Positions 34,807 to 47,028 of a DNA stretch of 64,000 nucleotides are shown here, piece after piece. How positions within the stretch are numbered: the first letter of the stretch is position 1; each line of letters starts with the position of its first letter. The stretch lies in NCBI GenBank assembly GCA_964006375.1, contig OZ023267.1, forward strand, positions 22,255,739 to 22,319,738. Direction: 5' to 3'. The stretch is from Tillus elongatus. Taxonomy: Eukaryota; Arthropoda; Insecta; Coleoptera; Cleridae. The notes beneath the pieces were generated by a model, which saw only the letters and a program-made list of their open reading frames with translations, had not been told where the DNA came from and made no database searches. The translations under genes and the position numbers were made by a program.

Positions 34807-34881
34807 TGTCTCCTTGCGGCTTTGCCCTTTAACCTTTCTCCTTGTATAGTACATAAATGCCGTGTTATCAATCCTGTTTTA

Positions 34882-35145
<264 letters not shown>

Positions 35146-35596
35146 TGTCGTTTTTTACACAATCCAGATATTGCCAATTTGAAGTATTATACTTTGTTCA
35201 TTTCTTTTGCCTCGTCTTTCAACGGCAAACTGAGTAAAACACCGTAACTCAAGTTACGCTCACATATTTTGCAGTACATGCATAAATTAGAATACAAAAG
35301 AGGATTATACGCTAGCGCTAGAGCTACATAGGCTAACACACAAAAATTCAAATTTATACAGCCACTGTTCGGAGTACGTCGATAGCGCTGGAATTATTTT
35401 CAATTTGCATTTTATTCGAGGTAATTGTAGATTATTATTTTATAAGTATATATAACATTACAGTAGTGTTCGTTATGTTATGCGATATAATCATAAACGT
35501 ATATTATATACTATTAATCTTAGGCGGGTATTATTTTACACTTAAAAGCAACTTTACTCAACTAGCACTACCTGGGAATTATAATTTTTAGACACG
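35146..35596. other. Unassigned stretch
   Basis: No supported feature. Confidence 0.35.
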
Positions 35597-35930
35597 TGAG
35601 GCTAGATGCATTCTCAAAACAATTAGAACCGCTCTAATTAGAGCACGTCAGTACGGCATACTAATTGCAGCGAAAATACACTAATAAAGTAATACGGCTA
35701 TGGTAGCCAGCCTTCCAAAAGTGAGTGGTATGTTACTAAATTGTTAGTTGGTTGTTTACAGTCTCTAATTTTTAGCACTTTGTGTTATTTGGAGCTGCCG
35801 TAACATACTACTTGGTTCCGCAACGAGGTGGCAGCACGTGCTTCTTGTGTTATATCTCACTTAGTATTGGAAGGCTGGCTACCACAGCCGTATTACTTTA
35901 TAGGTGTATTTTCGCTGCAATTAGTATGCA
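35597..35930. repeat. Hammerhead-unit derivatives in inverted arrangement, ribozyme deleted
   Basis: 35597-35728 matches the 307-bp array unit in minus-ribozyme orientation: GGCTAGATGCATTCTC, AATTAGAACCG, then a deletion of about 13 bp that removes GAAAC, stem III and the cleavage site, then CTCTAATTAGAGC (stem II) and ACGTCAGTACGGC. 35730-35930 is the same unit in the other orientation, cut at GTATGC exactly where the ribozyme should begin. Neither can self-cleave. Confidence 0.7.
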
Positions 35931-36250
35931 GCGAGGTGGCGGTACGTGCTTCGTGTCTTAGGGCTCACGTTTTTTTAGGCACGTTAACCAACGTCAACTG
36001 CGAGAACCACAAGAGTAATATTATATACAATACGTCACTAAGTGGAGATTGGAGCATGTGATGAGCACTGGTAAGTACACGTTTCACTAACAAAGTTAGC
36101 GTCATCAGATGATGAAAAATTCTAACTACTTTTTACTAAACACCACATTTTATACTAAGTCTTAGTTAAAGAACGATACCGAGAGGGAGATAAAATCGCA
36201 GGAAAATTTTATGTGTGTTGTATTTTAATTGCCGGACGAGGTTTTTGAAC
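35930..36250 (+). repeat. Non-coding block shared with 37602-37800 and the Penelope relic
   Basis: 35930-36080 (GCAGCGAGGTGGCGGTACG, CACGTTAACCAACGTCAAC, ATGAGCACTGGTAAGTAC) is about 90% like 37602-37756. 36085-36250 (GTTAGCGTCATCAGATGATG, AAAAATTCTAACTACTTTT) matches 21830-21990 beside the GIY-YIG fragment. This links hammerhead-unit and Penelope-like sequences in one composite. Confidence 0.6.
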
Positions 36251-36354
36251 TTCCTTTATCACTTTACCGGACAGGTTTCAGATTGTTTATCTGCTTTAAA
36301 GACAGAGCACAAAGAGTGGACTGCAAACTAGTGGCGGCGCTCGATTAACGGAAG

Positions 36355-37336
36355 TTTTTTTTTCAGGGCTTGTCCGCGGCCTTGCCGCCCCGATAGCACT
36401 GCAACCTTTGACTGATTGTGCATTGTGCATACCCTTGGTCTTACTCCAGCCATTCCAAAATCACTGTGCCTTGAACTAGTCTGCACGGCGATTGGCAGGG
36501 TGAAGTTTTATATTGCTCTGTCTCCGGTCTAGACTGACCGTAGATCAGTGGTCTTTTGCAGTCCAGAGCTTTACACTCGCAAAAAATGTGCTGGGCTGAT
36601 TCCTCCCACTCGCTGCCGAGTCTGCATGCGAGGTCCCCTTCGAACCGCCCCATTTTATGCAGGTGTTTCTTGACGGCCATGTGTCCCGTCAAGAGACCTG
36701 TTATGTTTCTGAGCTGTCCTCTGCTAAGATTTAGCAGCTCCACAGCTCTCTTCGAACTGGGTTCGTCAATTATTAACTTCCCATGTCTGAGCCCTGGACA
36801 GTCTGCCGAGTACACCTTGTGTTGGTTTCAGACCCAGGACTTAATGGCTCCCCTGGCAGTGCTCTTTGTCACGCCCAGAGCCGGTTCTGGTCCCATAAAT
36901 GGTTCTGCTGACCGTATCTTCGCGAGACTGTCAGATTCTTCATTGCCTTTGACCCCCGAGTGACCCTGCACCCAGATGAGGGTCACCTAATTCTGCCCAG
37001 CCAGGTTTCTCGTCTCGTCTCCGCACTCACTTACCAGCCAGGAACTTACCCGTGGGCTACTTAGTGTCTTAAGAGCTGACTGGCTGTCTGTAGCTATGAG
37101 GATCCGCTTGTTGGTGTAGCCCCTCCTCTTGTTCTCCCGCACACAGTTGAGGATGGCGTACATTTCGGCCTGAAACACCGTTGCATGGGCCCCGAGGAAA
37201 ATACTATGAATTACCCTCGGTCCTTCCGAGTAAACACCTGCCCCCGTCTCATGCTCCCCGCCGGATCCGTCCGTGAACCAGACGAGCGCGTCCTGTGGTA
37301 TGCCCGGCGTCTCCTCTCTCCATGTCTCGCGGTCGG
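36355..37336 (-). pseudogene. RNase H-bearing LINE, 3' part (R1/I-like), two stop codons
   Basis: A single frame from about 37330 to 36441 reads VWFTDGSGGEHETGAGVYS (first RNase H Asp), FQAEMYAILNCV (Glu), IATDSQSAL (second Asp), then VTLIWVQGHSGVKGNEESD (His and final Asp region). It goes on to LLNLSRGQLRNITGLLTGH and a Cys-rich tail (CECKALDCKR) typical of R1/I/LOA-group elements. Internal stops: TAG at 36987-36989 and a TGA just before the VYSADCPG segment (about 36822). A 77-bp 3' UTR ends in A9 (T9 at 36355-36363 on the plus strand). 5'-truncated at a hammerhead-unit sequence. GC-rich compared with its surroundings. Confidence 0.85.
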
Positions 37337-37756
37337 CTGGCTACCATAGCCGTATTACTTTATAGGTGTATTTTCACTGTAATTAGTATGCCGTACTGAT
37401 GAGCTCTAATTAAAACGAAACCGGTCTACGGTTCTAATTGTGGTGAGAATGCATCTAGCCTTTCATACTTTGTCCCTATATTAGGGTAGAAATGGGCCAG
37501 GGCTGGCAATTTACTAAATTGTTAGTTGGTTGTATACAGTCTCTATTTTTAACACTCTGTGCTATTTGGCTCTGCCGTGACAACATACTACTTGGTTCCG
37601 CAGCGAGGTGGCGGCACGTGCTTCGTGTCTTACATCTCGCGTCTTTTTGGGCACGTTAACCAACGTCAACTGCGAGAACCACAAGAGTAATATTACATAC
37701 AATACGTCACTAAGTGAAGCTTGGAGCCTGTGATGAGCACTGGTAAGTACACTTGG
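37337..37756 (+). repeat. Solo hammerhead unit plus flanking block
   Basis: 37340-37620 corresponds to one whole 307-bp unit (inverse of the array orientation): GGCTACCATAGCCGTATTAC, ribozyme, GAGAATGCATCTAGCC, CTTTGTCCCTATATTAGGG, AAATTGTTAGTTGG, CAACATACTACTTGG. It then runs into the CAACGTCAACTGCGAGAACC block. Divergence from the array units is clearly greater than among the array units. Confidence 0.75.
37391..37431 (+). ncRNA. Type I hammerhead ribozyme, solo copy (weakened stem II)
   Basis: CCGTA, CTGATGA (37396-37402), stem II 37403-37416, GAAA (37417-37420), ACCGGT, C at 37426 as cleavage base, TACGG. Core and GTC triplet are intact and use the most common U at N7. Stem II has two C-A mismatches from G-to-A changes, so activity is doubtful. 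Outer stem AATTAGT/TCTAATT is retained. Confidence 0.75.
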
Positions 37757-39060
37757 AAAACCCAAATCGCCATAACACATCTTTTTAAAGACCTAACGAC
37801 AGATATATCAGGGTTGCGCTTCTATTGCAACAACAATCAATGAACGTTCCAAATCAAACTTTAAACAAACAGGCTACAAAAATACGTCACAATAAACAAT
37901 CAGCAGGGTTGCCATTTGCCAAAACAATCATCTGAATCTGAAGATATCAGAAAAATATATAGTAATAAATAAAAATTTTAATTAAAGTGATTCAATTTTT
38001 TAGAGGCAAACTATATTTTATCATGTATAAATATTAATCTTTCCATTATGCACGGTATTTTAAAGCCATCTCCCTTTACTAGTTTAATCTGACAACACCA
38101 GTTAGCTATTTGTTATTTGTTATTTTGCCAACTGACAGCAGGGGCGGAGTCGAATTCGATGTTACCCCCTCTTCTTCTTCTTAGAAGCAGCGTGGGTACT
38201 AAATTTAAAAAATAACACAATGAGCTTCACAGGCAACGACAAATTTGTTTTGGAAAACCATTTCTGTTATTTTGTTTGCAGAAACTGGTTAGATTAAGTT
38301 GACTAAAACGGATCATCCAAGCGACTATCAAGGAAAAATACCTGCCACGCTTATAGTTTGGCAGGTACATGCCTTTTGTAAATAAAAATTTAAGTTTCGG
38401 TAAATTTGCAGATTAGAACAGGGTGGCTTTCTAGAAAAAATAGTTGAGAAACATGCTTAAAACTCCTCTTGGATGCACAAACCACAAGAAATATTTCTTG
38501 CAAACAGGCTCCAAGAAAGTTACGGGAAAAAAGTGAATAGGGGTGTTGGGCGCGGAAGAAGATAAAAGGATATGTGCGAAAAAAACAGGTTAGTAAGACC
38601 TTTATAACTGAATTTTTTTCATTTTGCAGCTATACATCCTTAAAATTCCGTGGATCCCGTCCAGAACCCCTATATTCACCGCAGGTCTCGTAACCTTCTT
38701 GCGGGTTGTTCCTAAGAAACTTTTCTTGTTTACATTGTTCTTGTTTATGCATTGGGGGTGGTTGTAGGCATGCAGAAGCGGAAGGAGAACCACTAAGACA
38801 AAGCAGCGAAGCAAGATTTCTAATTAATATTTAAATTGTTGCCCCATTTCATTTGTTTAAAATATTTTTTCAAAAATGAAATTTAGGTTGTCTGCAGTCA
38901 GTCTTACATAGAGAGCTACAATATTCCATCATTTCTAAAAAGTGCGGATACAGCAACAGCAAATAAATGTTGAAAAGGTGCAGCAAATACATTATGGTAG
39001 AGAGTTTTTGTAAAAATATTTAAAATCCGATAACTCAATTTCCTATTTAGCTATGCAGAG
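37757..39060 (-). repeat. Family L dispersed repeat, copy II
   Basis: Inverse of copies I and III: GATATATCAGGGTTGCGC (37803), GAATTCGAT and CTTCTTCTTCTTAG (38152-38183), GCATGCAGAAGCGG (38767), and end GTGCAGCAAATACATTATGG (38980). At about 38080-38100 it shows CTAGTTTAATCTGAC, the unoccupied equivalent of the hAT insertion site in copy I. Open frames at 38602-38814 are not conserved as protein. Confidence 0.6.
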
Positions 39061-39074
39061 AAATAATAATAGAG

Positions 39075-39809
39075 CCGAAACAGAAGGGTGATCTAGGACT
39101 GATATATCCTTTAAGTAAGTGTAATGCATTACTAATCGCTAGAACGATAAAATCGGTAAATGACAGTCCTGACATGTTTGAATATTCAAAGTGCTCTGTA
39201 CTGTGCCCTGGAAACCCACCTTTTCCTGCTCAGGTCCCTCACCAAGCACCACACATTCGCCGAATCTTTGAGGAGATGGCCTACCTAGAGAAAACTGATT
39301 TTAAGAGCACTACAACAAAAATAGTTTGTTGAGATATCATGAGAGGGAAGAGAAAAGCAGACACCAGAAATAATCAGCTGTGGAGAAATGTCAATAGTCA
39401 ATATTTGTCACATCAAGAAAAAAAGCCTTCTGTACGGTACTGTGCATAACTCGTTTACTTCGCAGATTTTTTACATAAAAGAGGTCTCAGTAATTCACCA
39501 AATTGTAGAAGATGCAAATTGTACCCAGACACCTTAGTGCATAGATTAACGTGGGGTAGTGAATGGTTAAAAATAATAGAGTATTGTTTGGAATTTAGCA
39601 CAGCAAAGACACTTATAGATAAACTGGACCTAAGTTTAGTGCTAAGCTTAGATTTTAAATTTGATGCATGGCAAAATAATATTGGTGTTATTGTGATTGC
39701 CTCCTTAATTAACTATACAATATTTGTATCTGACAACTATGTGAACTTACATGTGTTTATTGAGTTACTGAAAGACAGGATAAGACAATATCAACAGATA
39801 CTGAGATAA
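39075..39809 (+). pseudogene. LINE C-terminal region, decayed
   Basis: One frame with two internal stops (TGA after TTTKIVC, TAA after SVRYCA) reads GDLGLIYPLSKCNALLIAR, IKSVNDSPDMFEYSKCS and RGLSNSPNCRRCKLYPDT. The GGLGL-like helix followed by a CxxC...H element is the usual order downstream of the RT in several non-LTR clades. The 96-codon end (39519-39809) is still open. No RT motif remains, so clade is uncertain. Confidence 0.55.
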
Positions 39810-39849
39810 AGGTTAATTTATTCAGTAGGAAAGATTTCTATTTATAGGT

Positions 39850-40380
39850 TTAAAATGTAGGAATTTACTTTTTGATTTATTTTGAGAAATCTGTACCTTA
39901 TTTTATTGTAAATAAACAATCTTATTGAAAAAAAATTAGCTAGAATCTTCAATCTTGAACCATAGTAAAACCTATGTAAAAGAAGCATGGGTACTAAATT
40001 AAAGAAAAATTTTTGATGGTTTGTTTGCAAAAACTAGTTCGATTGAGTTGACTAAAACAAAACCATCCAAGCAATTAAAAGGAAAAGTACCAGCCATATT
40101 TATAATTTCGCAGGTACGTTCCCTCTGTAAATAATTGATTTTTTTTTTGGAACCTTTTGCGACTTTAATGCAATTTATAACATAATGTTTTTACAGAGAC
40201 TTGCGGTACTTACATATATATCTCAACCAAATTATAATTTTATAGCTCCATAGAAAATATAAATTTCTTCAAATAATCGCTAACTTGGACCTCTAAAACC
40301 GATCTCCCAGGTCCATTTAAATATAAAGTATTACTGTACAATTCTTATGAAAATTCACTACAACAGTACACTTGCTGCAT
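39850..40380 (-). repeat. Family L fragment
   Basis: Inverse of the start of family L: GCTAGAATCTTCAATCTTG, CTATGTAAAAGAAGCATGGG, AATTTCGCAGGTACG, ending CACTACAACAGTACACTTGC. Confidence 0.5.
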
Positions 40381-41123
40381 CTCGCACATTCTATTAGTAT
40401 GTATTAGTTAATTAGTAAAATAAATACATGTATGTCGAATATAACTGCATTATTTCATTTAGGTTGGCTCACGTCGCTTACGACTAAGGAGCTTACTGCT
40501 TATTACAGACTTATCAAAGTAGCCCATCACATTGAAAAGGTTCGAAACCACTGGTTTAAAGGATATTAAGCCGTCAGACACAAAGTTTAAAACACCACAG
40601 TTTGTGTTAAGCATTCGAGATGCCTAACGCTGTTAACTTGAAGAAAACCTGATTTACATCTGACATTTCGCAAAGGAACGTTAGTTAAATTAGTGCAACA
40701 AATGTTAATGAAGTCAGTATTTCATTGGAGCGGGTCGGCATCATCAGTAGTATGTATTAAGTACCATCAGGTCTAAGATGAAGATCCATTTGTCCGCTTC
40801 AACTTGTTACGTATAAAACTGGAGAGTTTAGTTTATGTAGTAATTACGGCAAGTGGTGGATGTAGTTTGGAATGAGCCTACTCTGTGGGACAATTAAAGT
40901 AACCCTGGGCCGGGCACAAGAACACTACGGACCCGCATAGCAATCATCAGGCAAATTCATCTCACTTAGTTCTCCACCAAGTTGTAAATCCAGACTATAC
41001 GTTATTCTACTAGTTACTTGTTACCAGAAAACGGCTGTCTTCTCTAAAAGACGTTGTATTCTCTTGTTTAAGCCTCACTAGTGGCTCTACAGCTCTAGCC
41101 CTCGGTGACTAATACAAAGTTAG

Positions 41124-41126
<3 letters not shown>
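40381..41126. other. Unassigned stretch
   Basis: No gene supported. The only notable point is CGGCATCATCAGTAGTATG near 40737, a Penelope-end-like phrase without a full hammerhead. Confidence 0.35.

Positions 41127-41209
<83 letters not shown>
41127..41209. repeat. (TA)n microsatellite
   Basis: Followed by the right half of a family T copy (CCAACCGATAACTCAAAAAA to about 41400). Confidence 0.97.
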
Positions 41210-41731
<522 letters not shown>

Positions 41732-41759
41732 TGGATCCCCATTAATGAATGAATTTTGA

Positions 41760-42041
41760 AACTGCGTAAACACGCATAGTTGGAAATTTGAAGATCCACA
41801 TGAGTTCAGAGAGGATCGGTACCAGCATCAATTTAAGAAAAATCTCTGGGCCGGTATTTTTAACGGAACACTTGTGACCAGTGTAACTGCGCCCTACTTT
41901 AAATGGCCAAAGACATTTGGCGTTTTTGCAAAGCAATTTGCCAGAACTGCTGGAAGACACCCCATTAGAACTTCGGACAACAATGTGGCTTCAGAATGAT
42001 GGATGGAAATGAGGATTATTTTAATTTTAATTTCGCATAAC
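41760..42041 (+). pseudogene. Mariner-like transposase fragment
   Basis: Two frames together give DPHEFREDRYQHQFKKNLWA and GIFNGTLV, then NGQRHLAFLQSNLPELLED and TPLELRTTMWLQNDG. This is the stretch of mariner-type transposases leading to the second catalytic Asp (LQND). A frameshift separates the halves and the sequence stops right after that Asp. The 3' tail is duplicated in inverse orientation at 41449-41527. Confidence 0.65.

Positions 42042-42043
<2 letters not shown>

Positions 42044-42123
<80 letters not shown>
42044..42123. repeat. (TA)n microsatellite
   Basis: Left partner is the mariner fragment tail, right partner a family T half. Confidence 0.97.
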
Positions 42124-42125
<2 letters not shown>

Positions 42126-42400
42126 TATCACACCGATAACTCAAAAAATAATGGGCGGATTTTGATCAAATTTGGTACGTACCTTCCTTTTGTAAGTGGC
42201 TTGGACAACCAGGTTTTGCAGGAAAATTTTGAGTTTTCTTTCGAAACAAATTCTTATCTCAAAAAATAAAAAAGCTATGGTAACCAAATTTCAGGTAGGT
42301 TTACGATATAAAAAGTAAACTATACGCCAAAATTAGATTTTTATGTTGCAAGAAAAAAAGTTATAATAAAATATTTGGTGCCAGATCATTTTTCTTCTGT
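42124..42400 (+). repeat. Family T right half
   Basis: CACACCGATAACTCAAAAAA through AAAAAGTAAACTATACGCC and AATATTTGGTGCCAGATC; the terminal CACTACC block is missing. Confidence 0.65.
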
Positions 42401-42935
42401 AAATATCAGACTAGAGATTTAAAACGTGAAAAGTGGTGTAATGCGGTTTATCATTGATAAATATTGCAAGAAGTGTATACTAGAATGGCCTTAATTTATG
42501 CTACTCTTCTCATTTGTTAAAATAGTTGCAAAATGTCTCTAAAATACACCTCACATATATTACGAATAAATAACTGGAGATGATTATGCGTTATCTGCCT
42601 GTGATTATACTTTGTTTCCCAATCTTCCTTAGCGCTGGAACTTCCATAAGTAGCTCATAAGCAAAGGGGTATTGGTTTAAATTTCAGTTATGATTGAATT
42701 TCTCTTTCAACTTTTTTTTTCCTGTTTTTAGTCTTCGATTCAATTTTAAGGTTATATGATCAGATTGTGCAAATCAAGTAATTTTTGCTTAGTGGCTTTT
42801 TGTTGAAAAAACTACCAATGGAAATATAAAGACTTTTAAGACTTCTTGTTGGTAAAACCGTTCCACACTTAAAGCGGACGTGGAGATTTGTAACTTCAGA
42901 AGAGTTTGTTTTCTTTTCTGCAACCGGTTTAAATT
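42401..42935. other. Unassigned stretch
   Basis: No supported feature. Confidence 0.35.
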
Positions 42936-43055
42936 TTAGTGAATTTTCGTAGAAAGAATTCACTATTGGGAAGATTCAGATTTTTTAATTTTAAAAAGAA
43001 TTTTGCAAATGAGCGCGAATAGGATCCCTAGAACCCATATCCGTGATCAATTTCA

Positions 43056-43135
<80 letters not shown>

Positions 43136-43410
43136 TGTATCACACCGATAACTCAAAAAATATAGGCTGATTTCTATCAAATTTGGTACATATCTTCTTT
43201 TTGCAAGTGTCTTGGAAAAGTTCGTTAGCGAAGATAAAGGGACCAGTTTTTCCGGTAAAATTTGGGTTTAGTTAAAACAATAATTTCTGAAAGTAAGAAA
43301 GGTATGACAACTAAATGTAATATGTCGGTTGCTGTTAGTGAATGTTATTAAAAGTATAATATCCAACAAAATTTATATCTCTAGGTTGAAAGAACAGTTA
43401 TAGGCATTTA
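42936..43410 (+). repeat. Family T copy
   Basis: Hairpin at 42938-42966, CCTAGAACCCATATCCG, TA core, CACACCGATAACTCAAAAAA. Right end decayed. Confidence 0.7.
43059..43130. repeat. (TA)n microsatellite
   Basis: 36 repeats, core of the copy at 42936-43410. Confidence 0.97.
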
Positions 43411-43626
43411 AATGTTTTTTATTTTGTCATGCTGGCGGCCAGGGAAGCAAAGCAATACCAAAATATTTGTGGGGAAAAAAATCTATTACATATTACAGCA
43501 AAGATTAATTTATATTAATGCAAAAAGGTCAAGAAGTACGAGAAAAATTAATTTTAAAATGTTCTATCTTTTTCTTCGTCTGGAAAGATCAGTGATGTCT
43601 TAGATATATCAAATAACAACTTTCTA

Positions 43627-43751
43627 TTAGTGAATTTTCGTAGAAAAAATTCACTCACGGGGAGATCCCGACTTTTGAATTTTGAAAAAAAATTTGCAAA
43701 TGAGCGCGAACTTGGACCCCTAGAACCCATATCCGGGTTCAGTTTTAATTT

Positions 43752-43758
<7 letters not shown>
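43627..43758 (+). repeat. Family T left half
   Basis: Hairpin 43627-43657, GGGGAGATCCCGACTTTTG, CCTAGAACCCATATCCGG; continues into a TA tract and then mariner sequence. Confidence 0.7.

Positions 43759-43829
<71 letters not shown>
43759..43829. repeat. (TA)n microsatellite
   Basis: Between a family T left half and a solo mariner arm. Confidence 0.97.
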
Positions 43830-43832
<3 letters not shown>

Positions 43833-44456
43833 CATTATTACCTAATTAAGTATTGTAAATTAAATCACAATATTTTTTTATCTTGAATCATTACGGAAGA
43901 TTATGTTAAAAGTAGAAGTTTATTGTTAGACCCCATTGCCTACTGTTTTTTGATCACTTCTTTTGTCATTTGTTTTCTGGTATTGGATTTCATAGCCTAC
44001 TATCCTACTATCCCCAAAACGGTTTTTCTCAAAATTGTCAGTGCAATTACAAGATTTCTCAAGCATGTTGTATATCATTTGAAATCTCTTTTCACAGGCT
44101 ATCACATAAGCAAAAAATCTAATATGGCTGCCATAATAAAAACAAACGTTTACCTGTAGCTTAAAAACAAATGACAAACTAAATTTAAGAATAGCACAAA
44201 AAGATTACTCTGTAAAAGGTGTCCTGATAATGTGCAAGTCTTAGATATGTCAGATCAACGCCTACTTAGATATTGAAGAAAAAAGTTTGACAAATTTTGG
44301 TTTTTTCAAAATAACTTGAAAACAAAAAGAGGCAGGGCAAGATAGAAGTCATATTTGGAACGAGCATGAAATTCTAACAAAGATTTCTAATTTAACCGTC
44401 TCCCTATCTCTAATAGTAACGGAGATAGCAATGCGTTCCCATCCAGTTTGGCACAC
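43830..44456 (-). mobile_element. Solo terminal arm of the DD41D mariner (copy C)
   Basis: Inverse of the left end of the 17.9-kb element including about 50 bp inside its inverted repeat (TTACCTAATTAAGTATTG). It ends at the outer tip CCATCCAGTTTGGCACACACTG just before a TA tract. No transposase sequence. Confidence 0.8.
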
Positions 44457-44457
44457 A

Positions 44458-44460
<3 letters not shown>

Positions 44461-44538
<78 letters not shown>
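44461..44538. repeat. (TA)n microsatellite
   Basis: Starts at the TA target dinucleotide of the mariner arm; a minus-strand family T end follows (44540-44640). Confidence 0.97.
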
Positions 44539-44540
<2 letters not shown>

Positions 44541-44640
44541 CATTTTAATTGACCATGGAAATGGGTTCCAGAGGCCCTAATATGCGCTCGATTGAAGAAA
44601 TTTTCCGAAAGTCTCACCATCGCTAAATCTCTAAAATTCA

Positions 44641-45415
44641 CTAAAATACATTAAAAAATATATACAATATAAAATGAACCTAATTCGCGCTTGTTTGAAA
44701 AACAACAACAAATTCGTTACCTCTCTATACAAGATTTTTTAGTTAAATTTTGCCACAAAATTGTGCCGAAATTAATAACACATCTGTATGTGGTGGCTCT
44801 GCAAAGTATAGCATAGAATTATTGCCGAAATAATGTTTTAGCCTAAAAGAAGTCGGTAGGGCTTTTCACTCTCTTAGTCAATTAGTAGGCCGGTGAGTTA
44901 ATTTCGAGAGCTAAATTACACAGATTTGGCACAATAGCTTTTCCTCATATAAATTAATTAATTAGTTAACTCTCCCGTTTGTGGTCCACTAGGTTGTCCG
45001 ATCGGGAAATAGAAGGGATGAGCGAGCTAATCCGATGATGTGATAATCCTGCTATGCTTCAGAACCCAACGAAGCCCCACTTTATTTAATAAATGAACAG
45101 AAAGAAGGTTTCGAATTTTCATGTCAGGATATTGCTTACGTTTCTTAAGCCGTTTACTTCGGTAACTTGAGCTAAAAACTGGACAGAGGGTATAATTGAA
45201 TTTGAGTATTAGGCTGAATGAGATTATACTACACCTCAGGTCGCATTTAGATTTTTCTGTAAAAGCAATCTGACCTCAAACCGTCTTGCAATATACAAAA
45301 ATTTGTAAGAAAGTTTTACTATGTATTATGGTATGATCAACCTTCTTAAAAGACTATTGTGACTTGTGCTATATCGACGTTCTTCGCCTTATATTAGAAG
45401 AGATAACAAAAGCCT
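44641..45415. other. Unassigned stretch
   Basis: No supported feature. Confidence 0.35.
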
Positions 45416-45882
45416 GGACGCAGCAAGTGCGTTATGGTAGTGAATTTTTATAAAAATGTTCTGGCACAAAATATTTTATTATAACTTTTTTTTCTTGTAA
45501 CATAGAAATCTAAATTTTGGTGTATAGTTTACTTTTTATATCGTAAACCTACCTACCAAATTTGGTTATCATAATTTTTTTATTTTTTAAGAAAATTTTT
45601 TTTTTCAAATGAAAACTCAAAATTTTCCCGGAAAACCTTGTTCGATTTTCCTGACTAACAAACTTGTCAAAGCCATTTACAAAAGGAAGGTACATGCCAA
45701 ATTTTATTAAAATTTTTTTTTTTTTTTTATTACTTTTTGAGGTAAGAATTTTTTTCTAATGAAAACTCAAAACTTTCCCGAAAAACCTCGTCCGATTTTC
45801 CTGACTAACGAACTTATCCAAGCCATTTATATGCCAAATTTTATCAAAATCGGCCTATTATTTTTTGAGTTATCGGTGTGAT

Positions 45883-45982
<100 letters not shown>

Positions 45983-46197
45983 ATATAAAAATTGAAACTG
46001 ACCCCGGATATGGGTTCTAGGGGTCCGAGTTTAAAATCGGCTTATTACTTTTTGAGGTAAGAATTTTTTTCTAATGAAAACTCAAAACTTTCCCGAAAAA
46101 CCTCGTCCGATTTTCCTGACTAACGAACTTATCCAAGCCATTTACATGCCAAATTTTATCAAAATCGGCCTATTATTTTTTGAGTTATCGGTGTGAT

Positions 46198-46210
<13 letters not shown>

Positions 46211-46288
<78 letters not shown>
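46211..46288. repeat. (TA)n microsatellite
   Basis: Second of the duplicated pair, a few repeats shorter than the first. Confidence 0.97.
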
Positions 46289-46291
<3 letters not shown>

Positions 46292-46435
46292 ATATAAAAA
46301 TTGAAACTGACCCCGAATATGGGTTCTAGGGGTCCGAGTTCGCGCTCATTTTCAAAAAATTTTTGAAAATTCAAAAGTCGAGATCTCCCCATTAGTGATT
46401 TTTTCTACGAAAATTCACTAAAACAGATTAATAAT

Positions 46436-46765
46436 TTAAACGTTTTGAATCACCGGGAACTGCATCGATTGATTATGGAAAAACCACCAACAGGAGAAAT
46501 CTCAAAATTTGGCACTGTACTTATACAATTGGGGGACACTCAGCTAATATATTTTCAGGCTGGTGGTATTTCCGGTTATATCGGATAGATCTCACCTTCC
46601 TTATTTCAAATTGCACATCCAGTATATTATGAGATTTTGAGATTCTGCGTAAAATCCTGAAAACTTTTTGTATATAATATCATATACCTAAGTCTTCTTC
46701 ATCTTGAACTATTCGAACTTTTATGTCAAAATTGACGTTTTCAGACCGAAACATATAGATATTTT
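46436..46765. other. Unassigned stretch
   Basis: No supported feature. Confidence 0.35.

Positions 46766-47028
<263 letters not shown>

Larger units (their letters stand above)
34541..34848. mobile_element. Inverted-repeat element with a hammerhead motif in each arm
   Basis: The left arm (34541-34626, GGAGAAAGGTTTAAGGGC ... GGTATAGCC) is the near-perfect inverse of 34753-34846; the spacer is about 125 bp. Each arm contains a hammerhead core reading outward (next two entries). The spacer, in one frame, gives EDGKIYGVPTGNQCIIAA and TFGRPSIRGKQPKK, which looks coding-like but is unrecognised. TA tracts lie on both sides. Arrangement recalls terminal repeats of Penelope-like elements, inferred from the ribozyme only. 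Confidence 0.7.

Noticed and set aside
36055..36130. Possible hammerhead (CTGATGACGCTAAC ... GAAACGTGTAC) on the minus strand
   Set aside because: Stem I does not pair, and the GAAAC appears only because of a deletion relative to the copies at 21.8 and 37.7 kb.
40730..40760. CTGATGATGCCG with a nearby GAAAT on the minus strand
   Set aside because: No stem II or stem I pairing around it; kept only as a weak Penelope-like phrase.
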